From Actinomycetes bacterium (GTDB taxonomy: Bacteria > Actinomycetota > Coriobacteriia > Coriobacteriales > Atopobiaceae), in assembly GCA_029546925.1 (NCBI GenBank), contig JAKPQM010000131.1, positions 1 to 43,705 on the forward strand: a stretch of DNA of 43,705 nucleotides. The letters run 5' to 3'. This document shows positions 35,380-43,705 of the stretch, one piece after another (the first letter of the stretch is position 1; each line of letters starts with the position of its first letter). The notes under the pieces are model-generated. The model was not told the origin of the DNA. It ran no database searches and worked only from the letters and a program-made list of their open reading frames with translations. A program made the translations under genes and the position numbers.

Positions 35380-36906
35380 TCAGAGGTATATGAAAGACAG
35401 TAGCGCGTTTTCGAATTCGTTGACACGCTCATGGCCGAATTTCGGATAATCGATGTGCACGCAGGGGGCGATGCGCTCAGCAAGCTTGTCTTGGCCTTCG
35501 GGGGATGCGACCTCGTCCATGCGCCCGGTGCCGAGAAGGACGGGACAGCCGATGGAGGAAGCCGCCTCCTCGAGCTCGGGATAGGGAAGCGGATTCAGGG
35601 CGGCGGCCTTGGCGAGGGGGGCCTCCGCGGCCACGCCGAGCGCAAGGGATCCGCCGAAGCCCTCGCCGAAGGCGATGATGCGCGCGGGATCCGCCCCTGC
35701 ACGGGATGCGGCGTAGGCATATGCCGCGCAGGCATCGGCGAGACCCTGCCCGTAGGCAAGCCCATCCGCACGGTTCTCGAGCTCGAGCACGCCGTATCCC
35801 AGCGCGGCGTAGCGCGTGATGTGATGCCAGCCGCGCGGTTTGATACCGTGATCGTGGAGCAGGAGCACGAGCGGACGGGACATGGCGCCTCGGGGCATGA
35901 CGAGACGGCCCCGGAGCGGCACGCCATCCGCAGCCTCGAAGGAGACCTCCTCCCAGATGCTGTCGTTGCGTCCGTAGAAGCCCGGGATCATATCGTCGAA
36001 ATCTTGGATCTCGACATGGCCGAGACCTTCGAAGAAATGCCGCTCCTTCTCGCAGGCAAGCTGGTTGTAGACCGCATCCTGGGTGAGGGGTGGGCAGACG
36101 GCATCCGCCAAGCCCGTGCCGAAGAGCACCGGGCAGCGCACGAGGTGGGCGAAGGAAGCCGTATCTATGTAGGCGAGCTTGCCGAACCACTCGTCGGCGC
36201 GGGTGCCATCCGCATCGAACCACCGTGAATAGTAGCGGATGCCCTCATAGGCAAGCTCATCGGCTCCCAGCATGAAGACCTGGCGGAAATCCGACAGGAA
36301 GGGATAGAGGATGGATGCCCTGGCGATGAGGCCGGGATTGAGCGCGGCGCAGGCGATGCCCATGCCGCCGCCTTGGCTGGCGCCATTGACGTAGACATGC
36401 TCCAGATCGATGCCCTCGAGCTCGCGGACGATGCGGCAGAGGATGCGCACGTTCTGATAGAGGCGGACGTAGTACATATCCTCGAGGGGCCCATCGAGAC
36501 CGGCGATGAGGTGCCCCGAGACGGTTGCCCCCCGATACCCGCCCGCATCATGGCTCTTGCCACCCTGCCCGGGGTTGTCGAGCGCGATGAGGGCACAGCC
36601 CATGCCCGCAAAGGAGGATTGCTCGAACCAGCTGCGGGAAGCGCCGGGGTAACCATGGAATTGCAGCACGAGCGGCAGCGGCTCATCGGAGCGCGGCTTC
36701 ACGTACTTGGCATAGAGTTCGGACCCTCCCACGCCCGAGAAATGCAGATCGAGGTACTCGACCGGACCGTAGGCGGAAATATCCGCGGGCGTGATCTCAT
36801 AGTCGAGATCGGCGGCATCCGCCTCGGCCATGCGGGCCTGCCAGAATGCATCGAAATCATCGGGTACAGGAGTAAGCCCTGCATAGAGGTGCTCCACAGG
36901 TGCCAT
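35380..36906 (-). CDS. Two-domain acetyl esterase (AXE1/CE7-like), probable sialate O-acetylesterase
   Basis: 508 residues. Residues 1-315 are an acetyl xylan esterase-type alpha/beta hydrolase with FHGYPG (oxyanion loop), Ser177 in GASQGGG, Asp268 in GLADAV and His297 in GLGHVE. Residues 320-508 form a second hydrolase fold with LLHDHG, but the nucleophile elbow reads GEGFG, so Ser is replaced by Gly416; Asp464 and His492 remain. CE7 enzymes normally have about 320 residues. In this operon a role in removing O-acetyl groups from sialic acid is likely (inference). 16 bases to nanA, 54 after satD. Confidence 0.88.
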   Translation of the reverse strand: MAPVEHLYAGLTPVPDDFDAFWQARMAEADAADLDYEITPADISAYGPVEYLDLHFSGVGGSELYAKYVKPRSDEPLPLVLQFHGYPGASRSWFEQSSFAGMGCALIALDNPGQGGKSHDAGGYRGATVSGHLIAGLDGPLEDMYYVRLYQNVRILCRIVRELEGIDLEHVYVNGASQGGGMGIACAALNPGLIARASILYPFLSDFRQVFMLGADELAYEGIRYYSRWFDADGTRADEWFGKLAYIDTASFAHLVRCPVLFGTGLADAVCPPLTQDAVYNQLACEKERHFFEGLGHVEIQDFDDMIPGFYGRNDSIWEEVSFEAADGVPLRGRLVMPRGAMSRPLVLLLHDHGIKPRGWHHITRYAALGYGVLELENRADGLAYGQGLADACAAYAYAASRAGADPARIIAFGEGFGGSLALGVAAEAPLAKAAALNPLPYPELEEAASSIGCPVLLGTGRMDEVASPEGQDKLAERIAPCVHIDYPKFGHERVNEFENALLSFIYL

Positions 36907-36960
36907 CCTCTCAAGGGCGCGCCCTCACGGACGCGCCCGTAGCAAAAGCAATATGATGCC

Positions 36961-37772
<812 letters not shown>

Positions 37773-37773
<1 letters not shown>

Positions 37774-39965
37774 TACTCATCGCCTCCTTCCCGAATGGCA
37801 CCTTCTGCAAGCTCGCGCAACTCCTCAAGAACCTCGGCAGCTTCGACCGGACCGCCGGTGACGGTCTCCATCGACTCGCGGATGAGGTCGGTGGCATCGC
37901 TCAAGGCACCGGTGAGGACCTCGTTCACGGCATCGACCGCGCCGGGGTCATCGTAGTCTGCACGAGAGGTGATGCCGTTGGCCTCGAGCACCTCGTCGGG
38001 CAGCTCGGAGATCCAGTGATCGGTCGTGCCGGCGACGAGCTTCATGATGGGCTTGGTGTCGAGACCCACGGTAGGATGGCTCGAGCGCGGTGCGAAGCGA
38101 TCTCCCTTGGGGAAGTCGGCAGGGCTGGGCACCGAGCCGGGAACCTGGTGGAGCCGCTTGCCATCGTGGGCCTCGATGGAGAGCACCGAGCCCAGAAGAC
38201 CCTGCGTGTACTCGTGGCGCGGGTTGGCGAGGAGCTCGCGCGTAGGCGCGCTCTCGACGACCTGGCCCGCGTACATGACCGTGATCTCGGAGGCCACCTC
38301 GGCAACGAGCGCAAGGTCATGCGACACGAAGATCATGGCGAAGCCGAGCTTGCCCTGAAGATCCTTCAGCAGTTTGATGACCTGCTTCTGAACCGTGACG
38401 TCGAGGGCCGTGGTGGGCTCGTCGCAGATGACGAGCGACGGGTCGCGCGTGAGTGCCATGGCGATGACGACGCGCTGGCACTGGCCGCCGGAGAGCTCGT
38501 GCGGATAGGACTCGAGCGTGCGCTTGGGGTCGAGGCCCACGAGATCGAGGAGCTCCTCGGCGCTGCGGGCACCCCCGCGACTCGTGAGCTGCTTCATCTG
38601 CGCGGAGATGAGCATGGACGGGTTGAGCGCGGAGAGCGAGTCCTGGTAGACCATCGCGATCTCGCGGCCGAGGAGCTTGCGGTGCTCCTCCTCGGTGAGC
38701 TTCAGAAGGTCGGTGCCCTTGTAGAGCACTTCTCCCGTGATCTTCTCGCCGGGGTCGGTGAGGTTCATGATGACCTTGGTGGTGATGGACTTGCCGCAAC
38801 CCGACTCGCCGACGAGGGCCATGCACTGGCCGGGGCGCACGTCGAAGCTGACGTTCTCGACCACGTTGACGTCGCCGTGGTTGGGGAAGCCGATGCAGAG
38901 GTTCTTGACCCTCAAGATCGGCTCGACCGCGTAGTCGGGTTCGTTGCGGTCTTTACGCGCAAGCTCCACCTTGCGCAGCGCCCCGAGCCTCTCGGCGAGC
39001 GTCTCGGCCTGGACGGCGTAGGCGCGCACGGGATCGGCAACGAGCAGGTCGGCTGCACGGCGGCTCTCGGCATTGACGGCCGAGACGGGCGCGGAGGGCG
39101 CGGCCGCCATGGCGTCGGTGATGCCCTCGGAGAGGATGTTGAGCGCGAGGCAGGTGAGCATGATCATGATGCCCGGGAAGAGCGCCTGCCACCAGCGGCC
39201 CGAGAGGACGCCGTTGCGCGCATCGGCGAGGATGTTGCCCCACGTGGGCGTGGGCTCGGCGATGCCTGCGGAGAGGAACGTGAGGGACGCCTCGAAGATG
39301 ATGGCATCCGCCACGAGGGTCACGGTGAAGACCATGATGGGCGCGGCGCAGTTGCGCAGCACGTGCCTCATGAGGATCCACGGAGCACGGGCACCCGAGA
39401 CGATGACCGCGCGTACGTAGTCCTCGCCGTATTCGGAGACGATGTTGGCCCGGACGATGCGTGCGATCTGGGGCATGTACATGAATCCGATGGCGAAGAT
39501 GATCGCCGGGACCGATTTGCCCAAGATGGTGACGAGCACGGCCGCCAGCGCGATGCCCGGCACCGACATGATGATGTCGAGGATGCGCATGATGACCTCG
39601 GAGATGCTCTTGCGCGCAACTGCGGCGGCAGCGCCGATGATGGAGCCGGTCACGAGCGCGAACAGCACGGATCCGAAGCCGATGACGAGCGAGATGCGGC
39701 CGCCGTAGAGGATGCGCGACAGGATGTCGCGGCCCTTATCGTCGGTGCCGAAGAGGTGCAGCGCATCGGGAGCCTGGCGTGCCACGCTGATCTCATAAGG
39801 ATCGAAGGGCGCGAGCACGGAGGCGAGGATGGAGAGCAGGACCACGATCACGAGGATCCCAAGGGCGATCTTGGAGGTGGTCTTCATGTTCTTGAGGCCG
39901 GAGAGCTTGAGGCCCTTGGCTGCCATGCCTTCGAGCTCCTCGGCGTTCTCTTTCCTTGTTGCCAT
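37773..39965 (-). CDS. satC: Fused ABC permease-ATPase (SatC-like)
   Basis: 730 residues in one chain. Residues 1-290 are a DppC-type permease (TM1 at 32-52, then HLFGTDDKGRDILSR and five more helices). A linker (290-345) leads to an OppD-type ATPase with Walker A GESGCGKS (386-393), LSGGQCQR (491-498), Walker B LVICDEP (511-517) and SHD (548-550). Where OppD proteins carry four cysteines this one reads FAPRSSHP. Residues 635-730 are an acidic tail with a predicted coiled coil. The same fusion is known for SatC of the Haemophilus ducreyi sialic acid importer, which supports the assignment. Confidence 0.92.
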
Positions 39966-39967
39966 GG

Positions 39968-40924
39968 CTACACGCTCCTTATCCTGGGGTTGATGAGGAG
40001 GTAGAGCATATCGACAACGATGTTGATGACGATGAAGGAGAGCGCCACGACGATGACGACGCCCATGACGAGCATGGGCTCGTTGCCGGAAACGCCGTCC
40101 AAGATCGCCATGCCCATGCCGGGCAGGTTGAAGATGACCTCGATGACGACGGCACCGCCCATGAGGTAGCCGATCTTCATGCCGAGCGTGGTGACCGGGG
40201 TGATGAGGGCGTTGCGCAGCACATTCTTGGCGATGATGACGCCTTTGGGAAGGCCGGAGCCCTTCGCCGTGCGCACGTAGTCCTTATCGAGCTCCTCGAC
40301 CATCGCGGTGCGCACGATGCGCGTCATCTGGCCGGTGAGCGGCACCGCAAGCGATACGGCAGGCATGATCATGCGCGCCATGTAGCCGCCGAAGTCGGTG
40401 GCGGGATTGGGAAGCGGTCCCGAGGCAGGCAGGATATGCAGATAGGACGAGAAGACGAGGATGAGCAGGACCGCCAACCAGAACGAGGGTGTGGCGAGAC
40501 CGGCGATCGATAGCACCCGGATGACCTGATCCGGCCATCCGTCGCGGTACAAGGCCGCAAGGATACCCAAGGTGAACGAGACGATCGTCCCCAAAAGCAA
40601 ACCGAAGAAGGTGAGCTGCATGGTGACGGGCAACGCGGTGACGATACGGTCTGATACCGGACGGCGCTGGGCACTGTAGGTGCCGAGCTCGCCGCGTATG
40701 AGATCTCCCATATAACGAACGTAGCGGACCGGCCAGGGATCGTCCAAGCCGAAGTCCTCGTGATACTTCTGGATCTGCTCCGGCGTCGCAGCCTCGCCCA
40801 ACGCCTTGTAGGCGGGATCAATGGGCGAGAACGACATGAGGAAGAAGATCAAGAAGCTCACACCGATTGCCATGATCGGAAGCGCGATAAGGCGGCGTCC
40901 GACAAGGCGCAAGAGGTTATTCAC
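39968..40924 (-). CDS. satB: Sialic acid ABC transporter permease (SatB-like)
   Basis: DppB-type permease, 318 residues with six helices. The external loop after TM1 holds DPAYKALGEAATPEQ and RPVSDRIVTALP; the coupling loop reads RTAKGSGLPKGVIIAKNVLRN; the end is LLINPRIR. Two bases before satC, 131 after satA. Confidence 0.92.
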   Translation of the reverse strand: MNNLLRLVGRRLIALPIMAIGVSFLIFFLMSFSPIDPAYKALGEAATPEQIQKYHEDFGLDDPWPVRYVRYMGDLIRGELGTYSAQRRPVSDRIVTALPVTMQLTFFGLLLGTIVSFTLGILAALYRDGWPDQVIRVLSIAGLATPSFWLAVLLILVFSSYLHILPASGPLPNPATDFGGYMARMIMPAVSLAVPLTGQMTRIVRTAMVEELDKDYVRTAKGSGLPKGVIIAKNVLRNALITPVTTLGMKIGYLMGGAVVIEVIFNLPGMGMAILDGVSGNEPMLVMGVVIVVALSFIVINIVVDMLYLLINPRIRSV

Positions 40925-40976
40925 GCTTTCTCCTCCTGAAATCGAGTCTGACAGAGCCAGTTTGACTATTCAGCAG

Positions 40977-41011
40977 GGAGGCTCGGACGACAGAATCGTC
41001 CGAGCCTCCCA
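40977..41011 (-). promoter_or_regulatory. Strong intercistronic hairpin after satA
   Basis: A perfect 15-base stem: 40977-40991 pairs with 40997-41011 over a five-base loop (GGGAGGCTCGGACGA on the left). No T-run follows on the minus strand. It should raise satA message over satBCD, as the oppA-oppB hairpin does. Confidence 0.75.
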
Positions 41012-41055
41012 TCTACTGCACATCAGCAGCTAGAGCGAGCTGCAAACCCCACGCT

Positions 41056-42666
41056 CTAGCCGTTGACCGTGGCGACATCGGTGAGGGAGACTCCCGTGGT
41101 TCCGATGCCGGCGAAGTTGGAGGTGACCTTCTGGCCAGCAGGGCTGGCATTCTCGATCCAGGAAGCCGTCGGCGTGACGACCTGGAGGACGGGATAGAGC
41201 ACGCAGTTGTCGGAGAGGATATCGAATACCTCGTTCCAGCTGTTCTGCTGATCGGCACCGGACTGCTCGAGAGCCTGGGCCATGAGCTCGTTGACGCGCT
41301 TCCACTCATCGCTGTTGTTCCATGCGCAACGGGTCTTCATCCAGATGTTGTCACCGTACCACCAATTGAGCAGCAGGTCGGTGTCGCCGCCGAAGCAGGA
41401 CGGGTCGCCGGGGGCGATGAGGATGTCCCAGGAGTCGTCGGCCTGATCGATGGCGGCGTAGGTTGCCGGGGACTGGTCGGAGGTCAGGTTCACCGTGAAA
41501 CCGAGAGCCTGGAGATCCTGCTGGGCCTGGGTGCCCATGGAGACGACCTGGGCGTTATCGGTGGTGCGGAGCTCGATGGCGCCGGGAGTGACGCCGGACT
41601 CGGTGAGGAGCGCGGTGGCCTTATCGAGGTCGTACTCGTAGACCGTGGAGGCCTTGTGGTAGTTGGTGAAGGTGCTCGGCAGATAGCAGGTGGGCTTGTT
41701 CGCGAGGCCGGAGAAGGCATTGGCGATCATGTTGTCGGTGTTGAGGGCGAACATGACGGCCTGACGGACCTTGGCGTCATCCCATGGGGCCTTCTTGACG
41801 TTGAACATGATGAAGCGGGTGCCGAAGCCGTTGACCTGGTCGACGCGGCAGCCGACGCCCTCGATCTGGGCGATGCTGTCGGGCGGAACGGACTCGGAGA
41901 CGAGGGTGGTGCCCTCGGACTGGGCCGTCACGCGTGCGGTGGGGTCGGTCATGGAATCGATGCGGAGCTGGGTATCCTGAGCAGGATGGGTGCCGTTGTA
42001 GTTGGGGTTGGGAACCATGACGACGTAGGTGTCGGAAACCTCGTCATACATCCAGGGGCCGGTGCCGACGGGCTTGGCGGCAGCCTCATCTGCGGTGAGG
42101 GTCTGCGGCATGACCTTGATGATGCCGAGGCGCTCCTTGAGCAGCGAGAACTTGGGGATGGTGACGGTGACGGTGAGGGTGGTGTCATCCTTCTTCTCGA
42201 TGCCGGTGATCATGGTGAGGAACGAGACGTACATGCCTCCCTCGGCGGTTGCGCGCGTATAGGAGAAGATGACGTCCTCGGGCGTGACGGGCGTGCCGTC
42301 GGAGAAGGCGGCGCCGTCGCGCAGGGTGATCTCGGCATGGGTGTCGTCAACCCACACGGGTTCGCCGACGCAGAGGCCGTCGCGGGTGCTGTAGTCATGG
42401 AAATCGATATCGTAGATACCCTCCATGACGTTGGAGTTGGCGCTCAGGCAGAACGCCGAGGAGCAGTTGGCGGGATCGAAGGAGCTGGGGCCGTATGCGG
42501 AACCCACGGTAAGGACGGCACCGCCCGTGGTGGCCTCGGAACCGCCTTCGGGTCCGCCTTCGCCACCTCCGTCGCTACCCCCGCCGCCACCGTTGCAGGC
42601 AGCGAGCGCAAGTGCTGCGCCACCCGCAGCGCCAAGGAACGCGCGACGCGTAAGCTTTTCGTTCAT
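41056..42666 (-). CDS. satA: Sialic acid ABC transporter substrate-binding lipoprotein (SatA-like)
   Basis: SBP family 5 receptor, 536 residues. LTRRAFLGAAGGAALALAAC is a Tat-type signal ending in a lipobox (Cys at about 24), followed by a Gly/Ser/Glu linker to about residue 48. The SBP_5 fold includes TLRDGAAFSDGTPV. It begins the sat-nan transcription unit; ligand assignment rests on the neighbouring nan genes and the SatC fusion. The ATG follows GGAAGGAAGAAAGAGG. Confidence 0.9.
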   Translation of the reverse strand: MNEKLTRRAFLGAAGGAALALAACNGGGGGSDGGGEGGPEGGSEATTGGAVLTVGSAYGPSSFDPANCSSAFCLSANSNVMEGIYDIDFHDYSTRDGLCVGEPVWVDDTHAEITLRDGAAFSDGTPVTPEDVIFSYTRATAEGGMYVSFLTMITGIEKKDDTTLTVTVTIPKFSLLKERLGIIKVMPQTLTADEAAAKPVGTGPWMYDEVSDTYVVMVPNPNYNGTHPAQDTQLRIDSMTDPTARVTAQSEGTTLVSESVPPDSIAQIEGVGCRVDQVNGFGTRFIMFNVKKAPWDDAKVRQAVMFALNTDNMIANAFSGLANKPTCYLPSTFTNYHKASTVYEYDLDKATALLTESGVTPGAIELRTTDNAQVVSMGTQAQQDLQALGFTVNLTSDQSPATYAAIDQADDSWDILIAPGDPSCFGGDTDLLLNWWYGDNIWMKTRCAWNNSDEWKRVNELMAQALEQSGADQQNSWNEVFDILSDNCVLYPVLQVVTPTASWIENASPAGQKVTSNFAGIGTTGVSLTDVATVNG

Positions 42667-42710
42667 ATTTGCCTCTTTCTTCCTTCCTGTTGGCTGCTCC
42701 CATTGCAGCC

Positions 42711-42730
42711 ATAGACTGTTTCCAGTCTAT
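42711..42730 (-). promoter_or_regulatory. Candidate nan operator
   Basis: ATAGACTG-TTTC-CAGTCTAT: eight-base perfect arms, 45 bases upstream of the satA ATG. No other copy is seen in the window. It suits a repressor of the sialic acid unit, but no NanR-like gene is present here. No convincing satA promoter could be placed in 42731-42886. Confidence 0.5.
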
Positions 42731-42886
42731 TTCGAGAGGTCATATGCATAAAGTTCCTTCCGACAGACGGCGGCAATACGCCCGCACGCGGGAAAAACGG
42801 GGGACGTCAATTGACAGAACGAATAAAAAGGTATAGTGCATGGATCATTTCCTTGCCATGCGGATGAATCCCCGGGGGGTTGAGCG

Positions 42887-43705
42887 CTATGCTTGCCTAT
42901 CCCGCGCGGACTTCCTGATCTTCTCGTGGTAGAAGAAATTCACGAGCACAGGCGGAGCTTCGAAGGCGCGGCTCAGGGTGTCGTCGTTCACGACGTACTC
43001 CAGCCCCGCATCCGCAGCATACGCGCGGAGCTGGGCGTCGAGCTCGCCCCAATAGCCGCGATCGCCGTAGATGTAGATCTGCTCGTACAGTCCCCGCAGC
43101 TCGGGATGCTTTCTGGCGATGAACGCCATGATGTCGGCTTTGAAGCTTCCGCGCAGGTTGAGGTTCTCGAGCCATACCAGGTTGCAGATGCCACGGGTCC
43201 TCTCGATGATGGCGATGCAATCGGTGATGCCGGGGAAGATGGGCGATATGAAGCAGGTCGTGCGTATGCCGGCATCGTGCAGCTGCTCCATCGCCGCCAA
43301 GCGCCGCGCTATGCTCGCCGCCCGATCCATCTCCGCCCGGAAAGCCTCGTCGAGCGTGTTGATGGAGAAGCCCACGCGCATATCGGGGAAGCTGGCGAGA
43401 AGATCGAGGTCGCGCAGGACGAGGTCTGATTTGGTCTGGATGGAGATCCTGGCGCCCGAGCCGCGCAGCTCCTCCAGCAGCGTGCGCGTGCGGAGATAGG
43501 TCTTCTCGAGGGGCTGGTAGGGATCGGTGACCGAGCCGATGAAGAACTCCTTGCCCGCATACTTGGCGGGATTCTTGATGGGCGGCCAGTACTTCACATC
43601 CACGAAATCGCCCCATGGCTCCATATGGCCGGTGAAGCGCTTCATGAAGCTCGCATAGCAGTAGCGGCACGCGTGCGCGCAGCCCACATAGGGGTTCACC
43701 GAGAA
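42887..43705 (-). CDS. Radical SAM protein of the spore photoproduct lyase-like family (partial, 5' end outside)
   Basis: The frame is open to the window edge, where it reads FSVNPYVGCAHACRYCYA; the C-x3-C-x2-C cluster motif binds the [4Fe-4S] cluster and SAM. Further family segments are FIGSVTDPYQPLEKTYLRTR, ISIQTKSDLVLRD and GFSINTLDE. The C-terminus VLVNFFYHEKIRKSARDRQA ends at 42887. The start codon lies beyond 43705. The function of most of these proteins is unknown. It reads toward the sat-nan unit, 220 bases upstream. Confidence 0.88.
   Translation of the reverse strand, partial: FSVNPYVGCAHACRYCYASFMKRFTGHMEPWGDFVDVKYWPPIKNPAKYAGKEFFIGSVTDPYQPLEKTYLRTRTLLEELRGSGARISIQTKSDLVLRDLDLLASFPDMRVGFSINTLDEAFRAEMDRAASIARRLAAMEQLHDAGIRTTCFISPIFPGITDCIAIIERTRGICNLVWLENLNLRGSFKADIMAFIARKHPELRGLYEQIYIYGDRGYWGELDAQLRAYAADAGLEYVVNDDTLSRAFEAPPVLVNFFYHEKIRKSARDRQA

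Noticed and set aside
42811-42837. TTGACA and TATAGT on the plus strand upstream of satA
   Set aside because: The spacer is only 15 bases and it would transcribe into the antisense of the radical SAM gene; no plus-strand gene follows.

Overview
The window looks like a chromosome segment of a high-GC Gram-positive bacterium. It is most likely an actinomycete of class Coriobacteriia, of the Collinsella type. The grounds are the rapZ-yvcK-whiA-gap-pgk-tpiA-secG order typical of monoderm bacteria, the Arg-type Walker A of RapZ seen in Actinobacteria, Tat-type lipoprotein signals on both solute-binding proteins, and a gut-style gene content (sialic acid catabolism, large oligopeptide importers, oligoendopeptidase F). 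Genus is an inference; no rRNA gene is present. Nearly all genes lie on the minus strand, so transcription runs from high to low coordinates.

Region 1 (1-13 kb). A complete oligopeptide ABC importer operon (oppA-oppB-oppC-oppD-oppF plus a small membrane protein) ends at a perfect 69-bp-arm inverted repeat. OppC carries a ~220-residue extracytoplasmic insertion built of three related repeats. Upstream lie a REP-associated tyrosine transposase (RAYT), an MFS exporter, a four-helix membrane protein and oligoendopeptidase F. All are threaded with short palindromic REP elements that match the ones flanking the RAYT. Two genes (RAYT and pepF) have their stop codon inside or against a REP, and a REP-linked 69-bp duplication has copied the start region of the membrane protein gene.

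Region 2 (13-20 kb). This is accessory sequence. It holds two copies of a second palindromic repeat family (core GACTGTACAGTC), a lipoprotein-like membrane-anchored protein preceded by frameshifted coding-looking sequence, and an ABC-2 type ATPase/permease pair. A 6-phospho-beta-glucosidase gene is truncated at 17.7 kb by a small mobile-type island. The island carries a DEDDh exonuclease with a C-terminal membrane anchor, an XRE regulator, a 33-residue hydrophobic peptide between long inverted repeats (type I toxin candidate) and two small hypothetical proteins. It stops next to tRNA-Val.

Region 3 (20-26 kb). This is housekeeping: a small membrane protein, the tRNA thiolation pair iscS-mnmA, tRNA-Val, tRNA-Gly, tRNA-Cys and tRNA-Leu, and a partner-switching pair. 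In that pair a fused STAS/anti-sigma kinase protein lies downstream of a GAF-PP2C (RsbU-like) phosphatase, with no sigma factor beside it.

Region 4 (26-43.7 kb). Fifteen genes run in one direction. They start with a SatABCD-type sialic acid importer (SatC is a permease-ATPase fusion) and a two-domain acetyl esterase. N-acetylneuraminate lyase, ManNAc kinase and ManNAc-6-P epimerase follow. With zero spacing the run continues into rapZ, yvcK and whiA, then gap, pgk, tpiA and secG. Sialic acid would be imported, de-O-acetylated, split to ManNAc and pyruvate, phosphorylated and epimerised to GlcNAc-6-P. The next genes are homologues of proteins that in other bacteria sense glucosamine-6-P (RapZ) and UDP-GlcNAc (YvcK), followed by lower glycolysis. 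This physical link between sialic acid use and amino-sugar sensing is the most interesting system in the window. A partial radical SAM protein closes the window.
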